This document shows, one piece after another, positions 47,196 to 58,391 of a stretch of 64,000 bases of DNA; within the stretch, counting starts at the first letter, position 1, and every line of letters starts with the position of its first letter. The stretch spans positions 62,001 to 126,000 of the forward strand of contig JAMAHW010000012.1 of the NCBI GenBank assembly GCA_023627715.1, in the 5' to 3' direction. Origin of the DNA: Periconia sp. R9002 (lineage: Eukaryota; Ascomycota; Dothideomycetes; Pleosporales; Periconiaceae). Below the pieces are notes generated by a model that was not told the DNA's origin, made no database searches, and saw only the letters and a program-made list of their open reading frames with translations. The position numbers were made by a program, and so were the translations under genes.

Positions 47196-48511
47196 CTATG
47201 TCTCTTTATCCAAAATAGATAGGAATCTTCGTAATAAAGTTCGTTCCGAGGTATGGTCATTGGCAAGGGAATTAATGAGTTTCTCAAATTTTGGGTAATC
47301 GGGTTGAAATCGAGAAATCAGGTGGTCAACAACCGCTCCAGGGATTTGGACAGAACCCCGGCTGTAAAGATCGGTGAGACTCGTAAGTGTCCTCTGCGTT
47401 TCCTGCACAGCCGCGATAGCGACTCGTAGTTCTTCCCAATTTCCCTTGTAATGTTCTTGGAAGGTCTGGAAAGCGTTGCCAATTCGATTACCGCCTCGCT
47501 GGGTAGAGGTGGAACTGGCAAACCACGCTGGAAGGTAGAGCATGTCATGTTTGAGTTCCGTGAAGTTGCGGTGGATATTCCCCAATGTGCTTTGCAACGA
47601 ATAAGTTGTATTGTAGAGCGGCTCAAGCTCTTGCGTCACAAACTTGATTTCCTTGAAAAATTCTTTAACTACTTCTTTTTTCTCGGAGTTTGTTGTGTTT
47701 CTGTTCTTGGTTTGCTGAATAACATTGTAGACGTTTCCGGATCTATTTCCTAATCTCTTTACCCCGTCATTAATTCGCCTTTCGAAAGCTGCCAGAATAC
47801 TATGCATCACGTCAGTTGTTGAAGGTTTTCTTAGGGAAAGTGGGGATTTTCGTAGTAGAAAACTCACTTGGGCAACGGTTCCATCGCTTCGGCTACTGTC
47901 ATTAGTTTTGCGGCGATCTCTTTACGATCTCCCACATCTGTATGCTCTAATTTGATTGCCGCCGTTCGTAAACCCTGTCCGGTTAACTCATAAGGATTTG
48001 TAGCAAACGACTTGATTTGGTATTTTGATATATCGCGGACCCTGTTGACGTCGAAAAATAGAATATCCAAGGCCTTGTCAATGTCTTGCTGCTCAATCGT
48101 TTCAATCGTTCCGGTGCGACAGAGACGACATTCAAACGCCACCGCATTTAAGATGGGTACACTGCATGAGATCGAGAGTACATACGCTACGAGCGTGAAC
48201 ATCAGAGTGTAGGCGATTGCTCGTGCGATTCCTCTTTCCCAATACTTGAAATTGGCTTTTAGTTGCTGGTCATATTCACTGAAAGACTTTCTCCGCTGCG
48301 TATGAGAATTGCCTTTACTGTACTCGTCGCCAGAGTCTCTTTCTGTATCCCGGCTCGACCTCCGATAAAGGCTTCTTTCTTGGTGTCTAGAAGACCTTTT
48401 GGATTTATATGACTGGTGGCTTCTGTTTGGCTCTGACTCGTATAGTGCTCTTCCATATTCGTATGCTGTTGGGTTCCTGTGTCGCAAAGATGGCTGCCGG
48501 GGTTGAGACAT
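47196..48511 (-). CDS. Single-pass membrane protein of unknown function (415 aa)
   Basis: Two exons, 48511-47868 and 47799-47196; the 68-nt intron has donor GTGAGT and acceptor GCATAG, and joining gives PLPNILAAFERR. The N-terminal 85 residues are strongly basic and Ser/Arg-rich (SHQSYKSKRSSRHQERSL), so this end is likely cytosolic and disordered. One membrane segment (IAYTLMFTLVAYVLSI) follows. The larger C-terminal part is helical with repeated hydrophobic heptads (FFKEIKFVTQELEPLYNTTY and LRVAIAAVQETQRTLTSL), with NxT/S glycosylation sites, and is probably outside the cytosol. I do not recognise the family. Confidence 0.68.
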
Positions 48512-49661
48512 TGTTGAGTCGGCGTAAGGTTCGAAGCTCGATGGCTTAAGCAGAAATCTGAACGAGCGATGATGGTCAGAAAGCTACAACAATGGTTCAT
48601 TCAAGTTGGTGGTGGATCTGTTTTTAAAATTCATCGAACTTCTTTGTCTCGGAAAACTTTACCGCCCTAAGACAGAAACGGAGTTTGAATTCTTTCGCGT
48701 ACTGACTCTTTGTTCATGCAACTTTATACAGTGGATTGCAGTACGATGATACAATACTGATATGTACTGCAGCAAGTGATGTACGTCATGTCTTGCTACC
48801 GTAATCGTTTCTTTCTACTGTAATTATTTCTGGAAGACAAACTTATGTATCGCTGAAAGTTGGTTGCTAAGCGATAGCACCCTTCCTTTGATGCTTTCTT
48901 TGTTTGACAACATTGCGAACAGCAAGCGCTTCTGCCCATACCAAGTCATAGCCTACTGATAAGCAGCTGCATAACCTACGGGCTCTTTTTTGTCCAGGAG
49001 CTATACTTGGTCAAGCGAAGGGTTTCAACAACCACACACACTGTGGACCAGCAATAGACAACATCTCATAACCCTCACCACGTAGTAAGAATTACACTAC
49101 TCAAGATAAAAAAGGTCAGGTGTATATCTTAATCTTCAACCATACAAAACTAACAAAAATTTCAACTGCCGCGGGGGATAATTTCTCTCCGCCATGTAGT
49201 CCCCAGCTACGTACATGATCTATAGTTTCGCCTGCCTTTCACAATGTTTATGGTGAAATTTAGATATCATAAATTGAATTTGTGGATTAGTTTTTCGTCT
49301 GCGCTGATACTTTTGATACGTATAGCAAAATGCATGCTCCTTGAGGGGCGGGTCGCTTAGCTCCGCAGCCTTGTGATTCAATTCAATCTTGGCCATATCT
49401 CCCGCCGCCACTTCGAATCTATAACAGCCAATCAAATCTACCACCTGACGTGGGGCTCCTGTTCAACTCCGTAAGCACTCTTTTGATGCAGCAGAACTAT
49501 TCTTGCACTGTAGCTGCTGCCCTCCCGTCTCCGAGCCTGAGAACGTGATCACAAGCAAGTGAATTACAGGAAGTATTTGACAAGGCTGTTGGCCTGTGTT
49601 AGCTTGACTGTGGATTACACTCTAAATAAGTCGATCACGTGAATACTGAACTGTACGCAAA
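48512..49661. other. Divergent promoter region
   Basis: Separates the membrane-protein gene (minus) from the HET gene (plus). Nothing else recognised. Confidence 0.5.
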
Positions 49662-51738
49662 ATGCTCTGTCTCATATGTGAGAAATTCCGACAAAACCTT
49701 GACCTCTCACGAGCTCGAGAGTTCCCACTCCACGACAGATTTGATAGCCTCATCATCAACTCAAAGGCAGGATGCCACCTCTGCCGAATGATTGAGTCGG
49801 ACATATACAGGCAGCAAGCGATCGACAAAATCAAAGGCCACTATAGCCTCATCGCGACCAGCGTCGCAAACAAAGGCTTCATCGTTTCTTTTCGACCGCT
49901 AGCAGAGGATAATGTCGAAACCAAGTCGATCAATGTTGATGTGAAAATATTGGTAGAGCAATTGCATATTCCTAGTGAGTAGTCAGAATGAGAAGAAGCG
50001 CCGCTAGTACTAACTATTGCCCTCCTTAGACGAGATTTCGAATGCCTTCGAAAGCATGAACCATACAGACGACAGCCACTCTGGTTCCTCCAGCGCTTTT
50101 AGATTTGCGTCCGCGTGGCTAGCCGAATGCTTAAATTATCACCCTTTCTGCAACACGCCAATGACATTAGAAGCCCCGCTGCCTACCAGAGTCATTGACG
50201 TTAGAGACGTGAAGATTCCTCATGAAGTGTGTCTGCTTGAAACAGAAGGACGAATGAGAGGCAGCTATGTAGCTCTCAGTCACTGTTGGGGAGGCAATAG
50301 TCATGCCCGAACAACCATTGCCAGCCTACCGGTATATGCGACGAAGATTGAGTTGAGCATGCTGCCCAAGACCTTCGCAGACGCCATTCAAACAACTTGT
50401 CAGCTTGGCATTCGCTACCTCTGGATTGACTCGTTATGCATCATCCAAGATTCTGCAGCAGACTGGGAGCACGAAGCATCTCAAATGGGGACATACTACA
50501 AAAATGCTCTAGTAACAATATCAGCCGCCCATGGATCAAATAGCGATGCCGGATTATATGTCGAACGCGACAGTCTCTCCATCCAGCCCTGTCCAATGAG
50601 CATCAAATACGGCAATGATTGGCGACAAGCCTATGTTTATGCGCGCGACACATCGTTCCAACTTTCCAAGTCAAGCATGGGGGAATTGAAGAAACCTCTT
50701 CCACTTTACAGTAGATCCTGGGTCTTGCAAGAACAGCTTCTAGCGCCGCGAACACTCACTTACGGCAAATTCGGCATTTCTTGGCGCTGTCAAACAATGC
50801 GCTTTGATGAACGAGCACCATTAGCAATGAAGATCGAAGATTTCATCAAAGATAAATCGAATAATGTCGTCACTTTCCGTGGCGATCCAAGAGAGGTTGA
50901 AACGAACATGGCAGAAGTACAGCGGAATTGGATCTTCCCGAGGCGCTCTTCGGATTCCGTCACAGGGGATGTGAAAGGTTTCCAGATCTTTCACCAAGAT
51001 AAGCATTGCGGTCCTACTTGCAACCACTTCATCCAAGACTGGGGTCGACTAGTTAACAACTACACGTGCCGCGGTATGACGCGTCAGACAGACAAATTAG
51101 TCGCTTTATCCGGTATCGCATCTATTATCTCATCATCGAGGGCTCTCGAGTACACCGCAGGCGTCTGGAATGGATCGCATGAGATGCTTGTTCAGGGATT
51201 ACTGTGGTCGGCGTCCAAACGCGGCCCGCGACTTCTCGATGTTGCGCCGTCTTGGTCCTGGGCGAGTATTGAATGCGAAGTTAATTGGCCAGGACATCTT
51301 AGTGTCGGCTTTCGTAAATCGGGGAGCATTCTCTCTTTCGATTGTTCGGGGACTGCAGCGCGGAGTCATGGATCGATTACTTTCAAATCACAGGTTCGCC
51401 ATGGTATCATAAATAGCGAAGGTACTGCCGGAATGATCGTGCAGACCAGCAATAGCGGGTCTTCACCAAACACAATCACCCCGCATTGGAAGCAAGGTGT
51501 GATATCGCTGGACGAAGTGATACCGGCGGAAACTCCTCTGCTCTTTTTACAAGTGTGCACCGGGAAAGTAAACTATACTAGACCTGACAATTTGGTACAC
51601 GCCTTGGTGTTGAGACATAGCGATGAGCACTCAGGAATGTGTCGACGTGTAGGGTACTCGACTTGGGATGAATTATTTTGGAAGAAGCCTTGTGAAACGG
51701 CGTCTGAGCTAGATGAGATGATGCTTACGGTCCATTAG
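49662..51738 (+). CDS. HET-domain protein, full length (673 aa)
   Basis: Two exons, 49662-49974 and 50030-51738, with a 55-nt intron (GTGAGT ... CTCCTTAG). The N-terminus has a cysteine-bearing MLCLICEKF and CHLCRMIES, usual in this family. The HET domain is marked by YVALSHCWGGNS near residue 185, then RYLWIDSLCIIQDSAADWE near 235 and MGTYYKNALVTISAAHG. Further landmarks are SRSWVLQEQLLAPRTLTYG, DKLVALSGIA and the late APSWSWASIE. HET proteins trigger vegetative incompatibility after non-self recognition; the partner gene cannot be inferred. Intact, in contrast to the truncated copy at the left window edge. Confidence 0.93.
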
Positions 51739-51868
51739 ACTTTCATTAACAGATCTACCTTCATCGTGACCTTTGTGGATCATGGTTTGAAAGATCTCTG
51801 AAGAATGAAAATGGCAATTTTCTATCACACCAGATTATTGGTCATTCCATGTCACAATCGATCCTTCT

Positions 51869-52993
51869 TTACACCATCCGATCTAAATCGAAGCCATGCT
51901 TTTGATGCACCTTCTTGATGAACCCCAACGCGGCCTCGAAAGCCTCCACCCTCTCCGTCTCCAGTATAGCCCTCGGTACTGTAGCTTCATCAGTAAGTTG
52001 CTCATACCTAGCATTGTATCTCTACTTGCGTTCTAGCCAACCATGAAATCCTTTGTCCCATACTTTGGCTTCAACATTCGTATCTGCTTCTTGTCTTTCT
52101 GCTATCTCTCGCTTCAATCTCTCCACGAAGGTGAGCTGCTCATGAGCCAATATGTCGATCGCAGCCACAACAAACAGCATATTGCGCGGTAGAGTCTTCG
52201 CATCTGCAATGTACGTATTCAATCGTGAATTATCCCACCCTCGCGTACGGTTACGTCCTGCATAGGAATCAAACATTGGAATCAGAAATGAAAGAGGATC
52301 CTGTTTTGGGTAGTTTGGAGGCTTTGGCTTCTCCTGAGGTTTGAGGTGGAAATTGACAGGCGTGTAGAATCCAACAAATCCTTTCGCAAGAACCGAGTTC
52401 CCTACTCCACCCGTCGTGGCCTGGTTTTCTAGGAATTGGGCGGCGCTCAGGGCCAGATTGCCACCTGCAGAAGAGCCGCCAACAGTTAGAAGGTTGGGGT
52501 CTGCATGGAGATTCGAGGCGTGACAAATGAGCCACGATACAATATCATCGGCATCATCATGAGCTGCCGGGAACAGGTACCTCGGCGCAACGCGGTATGA
52601 GCAACTCACAACGACGGCGCCTGTTTGGTCAGATAGCAGTGCGCACCATCGCGCATTGTGCTCAGGAAACCCGCCGATGAAGGCGCCCCCGTGAAAGTCG
52701 ATATGCAAGGGTCTCGGGATTATGTTGTCGTTGTCTCCCCTTTCCTGTCCTTTTCGAGGATGATAGACTAGGCAGCGTTTGCTGCCGCTTCGAGTGGGGA
52801 CATACAGAACGGTGGAGCGGTTGTTGAAAAGCCAGGAGGGCGATGAGATGAGAATGGTGAGAATGTTGAGGGGCTGGATGAAAAGGAGTCGCCAACGCAA
52901 AGATAATGATACTGTGGAGAAGATGGCATCGAAAGAGGGCTGGAAGAGCCTGGGGAGAATTGACAACTTGGTTTTCAGGAAGTTAAAAGCCAT
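51869..52993 (-). CDS. HSL-type alpha/beta-hydrolase (esterase) with a GC-AG intron (357 aa)
   Basis: Two exons proposed: 52993-52030 and 51978-51869. The 51-nt intron starts with GCAAGT and ends CTACAG; using it gives HGWLELPRAILE followed by 'EAFEAALGFIKKVHQKHGF', a normal family C-terminus, whereas reading through stops at once. Motifs: HIDFHGGAFIGGF (oxyanion hole), GGSSAGGNL (nucleophile Ser), IDILAHEQ (Asp) and KGFHGW (His) complete the triad in hormone-sensitive-lipase-type esterases. A hydrophobic N-terminus may tether it to a membrane. Hydrolyses an ester; substrate unknown. Downstream of the HET gene, in the opposite orientation. Confidence 0.82.
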
Positions 52994-53792
52994 TGACCCT
53001 AGATAATGCACGCTAAACTCGTTGATGACGCTGGGACTTTGTATATTATAGTACTGAGATGAAGCTCATTCCCAACACGATTAGTTTAGGGAAATACAAA
53101 CAGAAGCTCTCACGGTCGTTCCCGACATGGCACTATCACAAGCCGTATAGAAAGCGAAATACGAGGCGGCCGACGAGCCGAGTCGGTAATCGTCGCGCCG
53201 AAACGCCGTTCTCAGCACCGGAAGCAAAAATTTAGCACCTGATCTCAAGTATTATTTGATTGATACCGTGCCTACTAGATAGTTTAAGCAGCTCTGTAAG
53301 AGTTTGTGGTAATTGCGCACAATCATCATTCAAATGCAATGTCTCGCGTAAGGGATACATTGCAACAAGAACTCGTACATCACGTGATCGGGCCAACATC
53401 CTCCCGAACCCTCCGCTTTGAGATCTATTATTTTCCGAGGAGAATATCAGTATCTCTAACTACACAGCAACGGAATTTTCTGTTTGTAAAACCCGAAATG
53501 CACCATAAACTAGTGTGCACTGGAATACTGCAAAATAAATGACAAATTCAATTCTTACTCATCAATGATCAAATAAGATAAATGATTGGTGAAGTACATT
53601 TGATACGTACACATCGATGTCTTAATTTCACCCTTTCATTTACTTCTTCAAGCATAATAACAACGGTCAATATTTTCCTCGGAAAAAAAATGCTCCGGTA
53701 CATTTCAAAGGAAAATATATAGACAAATGTTGAGTGCGCACGTTGCGAGTGACTTTAGTGAAGTGGAACACCTAAACCAGAATCACAATACC
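52994..53792. other. Divergent promoter region
   Basis: Separates the esterase (minus) from the oxidoreductase (plus). AT-rich; no gene recognised. Confidence 0.5.
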
Positions 53793-54827
53793 ATGGCTTC
53801 GAGGCACATTCCTACCACGTTCCGCAGATGGCAGTACACCACCCCGGCAAACGGCCTCGAAAATAACCTCCACCTCCAAACCATCCCGATGCTCCAGCCT
53901 AAAGCCAACCAACATCTCGTTCGCATCCTCGCTGCCGGCCTCAATCCAGCCGATTACCGACTTTCAGAGTTTCAATTCCTACATCGAGTCGCTTTCCCAA
54001 AGCCCGCATCTCCCGGAAATGATTTTGCTGGCTATATAGTCAAGTCTGCACCCGGTTCAAACCTCAAAGAAGGCCAGTTGGTTTTTGGTGCTGCTGGGAC
54101 AAGCTTCATGTACGGAGGCGCGATGGCAGAGTATGGCGTTGCGGACGTGAATAACGTCGTGCCTATACCACCCGGACTACCTGTCATTGACGCCGCTGGA
54201 ATCACTATAGCCGGCCTCACGGCCTACCACTCTATCCTCGGGCATTCGAAGCCGGGCTCTCGCGTCTTTATCAACGGCGGAGCTGGAGGCGTAGGCAGTC
54301 TAGGTATCCAGATTGCTAAAGCCGAAGGACGCCACGTAACTGTGTCTTGCTCAACAGCCAGCATCGCGCACTGCAAATCTCTGGGTGCCGACGAAATCAT
54401 CGATTATAAGAAGCAAAGCGTACTTCAAGCTCTCAAGGAGTCTCAGCAGAAATACGATCATGTCGTAGACTATGTTGGCAACAATTATGATTTGTTCTGG
54501 GAGGCGGATAAATATACAAAGAAAGGTGCAAAATATGTGACGGTGGCGGTTAGCCATCATTGGAGCTTTGTTCGGTTTGTTGTTGCTGCGCAGTACTTGC
54601 CGAGGTTTTTGAGTGGAGCGAAGAGGGAACATGTCACTGTTTTTGGGCAGATGAAACGCGAGGATCTGGCCAGGATTGCGGACATGATGGTTCAGGGAAA
54701 GATCAAATCGGTGATTGATTCAAAATATGGGTTCGAAGATCTGAAAGAGGCGTATAAGAAGTTGAAAACGGGGAGGGCGAAGGGGAAGATTATCCTTGAA
54801 GTTGCTCTGGAAGAACGAATGACGTAA
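53793..54827 (+). CDS. MDR-family NADPH quinone oxidoreductase-like protein (344 aa)
   Basis: Single exon. ATG 53793 (ACCATGGCT context) was preferred to 53727 because similarity begins there. Shows a GroES-like N-terminal domain (RILAAGLNPADYRL, ASPGNDFAGYIV) and the cofactor-binding GAGGVGSLGIQIAK (xGGVG). No zinc-binding cysteines of alcohol dehydrogenases are seen, so it belongs with zinc-independent quinone reductase or enoyl-reductase-type MDR proteins (also the trans-acting enoyl reductase group). Probably cytosolic, NADPH-dependent. No obvious partner gene nearby. Confidence 0.85.
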   Translation: MASRHIPTTFRRWQYTTPANGLENNLHLQTIPMLQPKANQHLVRILAAGLNPADYRLSEFQFLHRVAFPKPASPGNDFAGYIVKSAPGSNLKEGQLVFGAAGTSFMYGGAMAEYGVADVNNVVPIPPGLPVIDAAGITIAGLTAYHSILGHSKPGSRVFINGGAGGVGSLGIQIAKAEGRHVTVSCSTASIAHCKSLGADEIIDYKKQSVLQALKESQQKYDHVVDYVGNNYDLFWEADKYTKKGAKYVTVAVSHHWSFVRFVVAAQYLPRFLSGAKREHVTVFGQMKREDLARIADMMVQGKIKSVIDSKYGFEDLKEAYKKLKTGRAKGKIILEVALEERMT

Positions 54828-54967
54828 GGTGTTGAGGATTTGACATTGTAACATACACCATTTCACCCCATCTCCTTTCCAATTATGGAGCTTATACATA
54901 AACAAGACCTAAGCTAATGAATTTTCTCGCACTTAAGCCGCCCATTCCATCAAATTCAACTCTTCGC

Positions 54968-56280
54968 TTACGTCACCGTGTCCGTGAACTGCCCACACAA
55001 AGATAAATACGAGTACGCTATACCATCCTCATATACGCCATGCCAAAGGTCGTCATTTCTAATATAACACCAGTCCACTGTCAGAAGAAAGATATCGTAC
55101 GGACTTTCCCAAACGTCGCCACATTGCATTTGAACCGTCTGGTTTTCTCTGTACGTGCGCACGATGCGCCCGCGATCGGGACCATACTTTTCGGTGCAGT
55201 TTTGACCTTCGTCGGCAATGGTGTCGTGATAGAGAAAGCGCGAGCGTAGTCGCGGCGCTGGACTGCGGATCACTTCATGTTTTGGGAGAAAATGCGGAGA
55301 CCTTTGGGAGGCTTTGGCGAGGGTTGTGGGGATCGGTGCGGTGGTTTGGGCGAATCGGGGAGGATTGGTGGATTTGGGTGACTTGAGGGATACGGGGCTA
55401 GGTGTGAGCGTGGCAGACGAGGCGGTAGTGGTTAGTTTGGGCGTCGCGTGGTCGGAAGGATCCCAAGTTTCCAGCGTGGGACCGCAGTCGTCGAGGTCAT
55501 CAGCTGCTCCGAAGTAATCAGTGGGGATAAGGACTGGAAGGGCTGAGGTTGAAAACAAACCTTGAACCGGCCTCCAAAGCGTTCCTTCGTGCACGTAGCA
55601 GTTGCTCTTCGTCTTGTACCAGGTCCTACGTCAACAGCGTGAGCTTGTCCTCTATAGTGGTGAAATGCGTTCGTACCTTTGCCCCGTGTAGTTGGCGAGA
55701 ACATCATTCCTGTGCGGTGACACACAAGTGAGTTCTAAATCTACATTTTCTTTGTACATCTTCCCATGCCATTCCTGGGGGTTGGGTGTCGTCCAACACT
55801 CCGTTTTGTAGCGTGTGCGAGCTCTTCCGCCAGTGGTCCAGTATGGTGGGATGCGGCCGCAATACGGGAGATTCACGGTATCTGTGCAAATCATATCAGA
55901 TGTGTCCCCTCTCTCAGTCTGTTATGTGCTCACAGTCGCCGGGATACTCATCAAGATCGAATTGGGTAACATAGCATCCATCCGTTGTCTTCAGCCAGAC
56001 ACTGGCCAATGAATGATTGTTAGCATACTGGGAAAGAGGATTTTCGGCTGGGAGAATTTTACTTGTCGTCTCCAATCGTCTCTCCTTCCGTCCAGCACAT
56101 GAGTGTTGCGTTGAGCGGGTGGTCGTACCACGGATAGCCGTATTCGTACACCGCCTTATTCGTGCAAAGGGAGTAAGGACATGTCTTGCATTCTGTGTGC
56201 GTCGTAAAATTCTGAACAATGACAGCAGATGTCAGGTGGATGAAAAAGAGCACCGCTGCAAGCAGTCGTCTTGGGGTCAT
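54968..56280 (-). CDS. Secreted cysteine-containing repeat protein (382 aa)
   Basis: Four exons join in frame: 56280-56063, 56001-55934, 55881-55677 and 55625-54968, with introns of 61, 52 and 51 nt. The ATG at 56280 gives a good signal peptide (MTPRRLLAAVLFFIHLTSA). The mature part holds three related modules with a Cys-Trp ... Asp-Cys-Tyr pattern: CWTEGE then TTDGCYV; ECWTTPNP with ELTCVSP then SNCYVHEG; CTEKYGP with MQCGDV then VDWCYI. Between the second and third modules lies a Ser/Thr/Pro linker. This pattern recalls SH3-like secreted modules, and the protein may bind the cell wall or be an effector-like secreted factor, but no named family is certain. Lies between the oxidoreductase and the small repeat precursor. 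Confidence 0.68.
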
Positions 56281-57039
56281 GACTAGTGACCAAAGCAGCA
56301 CTGTTGCAGCGCCATCCTTAGGAATCTCAACCACGATCTTATAGAACTGTATCTGGATAGAGCGTGGATAAACTTCCGAAATTGGATATGTATCCTCTCT
56401 GAAAGTTCCAGTCGAGATTACTCTTATCATAGATTTAATGGTTTGCAGCAACGTTACATTACGCGGATCCCACATTGAATTAATTAGCCTGGCTGCATGT
56501 CCGCTCGTATACTCGTAAGGCGCCAGGGGCAGCACGCTACTACTTTCATCAGAACACCCAGCTTTGGTGATATGTGTTTTTGTTGCGCGTCCTTCGTGAC
56601 CGGGAAATATTACTAGGCTACGCGTTCCTGCATATCAAGTAATTAGTCCCATATGTTAAAGGTATCGTGTAGGTGATGTGGTCGGCGCGGCCCAAAATCC
56701 ATCCATCAGTGCTCGCCTTCGTAGAGAAGATAATATCGGAGAAATAGAGGCATTTGAAGCAGCACAAGTCGAAATTATTTGATCCAGCGGAGCCTGGTCT
56801 ATCTTGCTTGGCGTTGGAGGTAGACTACTCCTCAGCTGATGAGTAGGTAAAAAGTAGATAGGTACGGATCTTATTTAAAAAGCTTCAGATTCGGGGTATT
56901 TTCATATGTACTTCCAAGAATTTATTTACGTAAGTCACAAAAGGCGACTTAAGGGGACTTCTTCCAGGTCTTCGCAACCTAACCCTAGCTTAACTCATAC
57001 CTATCCACCGCTCTCCATCAACCTCATATCTCTCATTTT
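56281..57039. other. Promoter of the secreted protein; nothing else
   Basis: No gene recognised. Separates the two secreted-protein genes. Confidence 0.5.
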
Positions 57040-57475
57040 CTAAGCAGCAACATCAGGTAATCTGCGATCGCCCCTTGGTAGTCTATGATCCCCTCTCCTC
57101 TCCACCGCCAAGTTTACGTCCGCAATGTCTGGTAGTCTGCGATCCCCCCTAGGCTGCACGGAACCCGGTAGTCTGAAATCTGTTCTTCTTTCGGCGGCTG
57201 AGTTGGCGACATCTGGGAGTCTGCGTTCGCCTCTCCTCCTGACTGCAGGCTTCACGGTATCGGGTAGGCGGACGAACGAGGGGGCTGGGTTGGGCGCTCT
57301 TGCTGTTAACTATTGGGAGTTTGTTAGTTCTGCACTCTTTGCTGCGGGATAGCATGCTAGGAAGGTGACTACGTACGTCTTCGCGACTTTGGAGCGTTGT
57401 GGCTGGGGTGGGGGAAGCGAGGATAGGTTGCGCCGCTGCGGTGAGAATGGCGATCAGGAGGGTAGGGAAGTGCAT
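57040..57475 (-). CDS. Small secreted repeat precursor with dibasic sites (122 aa)
   Basis: Two exons, 57475-57377 and 57309-57040, with a 67-nt intron (GTACGT ... CAATAG), phase 0. The signal peptide is MHFPTLLIAILTAAAQPILA. After a short leader the rest is a loose repeat of RLPD units: FVRLPDTV, RRLPDVA, DFRLPGSV, RRLPDIA, DHRLPRGD, RRLPDVAA. Arg-Arg pairs separate cores such as LPDVANSAAE and LPDIADVNLAVE. This layout (secretion signal, imperfect repeats, KEX2-type sites) is that of fungal KEX2-processed repeat proteins, which give pheromone-like, wall or cyclic peptides. No cysteines or tyrosines occur in the cores, so the known tyrosine-crosslinked ustiloxin-type products do not fit. Function unknown. 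Confidence 0.72.
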
Positions 57476-58391
57476 CTTTATCGTTGTCTTTTTATTGGGG
57501 TATTGAAGGCGCGATGTTGATGTCTAACAGAAACAAGAAAGACCATAAATAAATGGGTACCAGCCCGATCGAGAAGCGGATCTGAAAGGGAACTGCTATT
57601 GCCTGGAGACTATTTGCTCTAAGGAAGAAAGAAAAGGAGGCCTGGCTCGGGACGCTGTTAAGTATATGGGTAGGGTGAACGCGCTCGTATTACCACTCAC
57701 CATTAAGACAATGCTATACCACACGAAACAAAAGCCGCAATACCAGTCTCAAGCCTCACCAATTGCCATCCCCACAACTCACACCACTAAGAATTCCCTC
57801 ATACAGAACGGGAGTTGCGCCGCACCTGGGAAGAAGCAATTACCTCATAGTCGTCGCCCGATTAGTGTCTCAATGCCGATGATCATGCCTGATCTGAAGC
57901 AAAAAACCTGCGCGCGCTCTCTCTAGGCGATCAATTGATCGTTTCGGAGAGCGGGGTGCGCTCCGAGGAAGGACACTGAAACGCGAGGGTTTGAACAAAC
58001 ATGTATTGTGGCTGCGGCTCGGGAGCGCTTTCGAGAACAATGTGTGGACCATCCTGGCAGCTTGTGGGGATGGTGCTTGATCGGAGTGGTCGTGTAAGCG
58101 GGTGTGCGACGGACAGAGTCGCAGATCATATGGGGGCCACTGGCGAAAGTGAGGACCACACCACATTGGGAAGTGCGTCGCCACACTTGAAACATTGCTA
58201 AATATGACAGATGGTGCAAACTAAGTTTCAACACGGCCGACTATCCGAACGCACACCACACGTAGAAGATGATTTTGCATAATAGTTGACGATGTTGGCG
58301 GCATTGTCATGCGATACGATTCCAAATGATTGCTTGCGGATACTATTCATATTATGCGGTTTCTATAAACGGCCATATTCTCTGCATTTCC
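57476..58391. other. Gap without recognised gene
   Basis: Promoter of the small repeat precursor and the 3' flank of the phosphotransferase pseudogene. Short frames on both strands show no family features. Confidence 0.5.

Noticed and set aside
57870..58234. Two overlapping minus-strand frames rich in His/Pro/Arg
   Set aside because: No recognisable motif, overlapping each other in different frames, and AT/GC pattern does not differ from surroundings.
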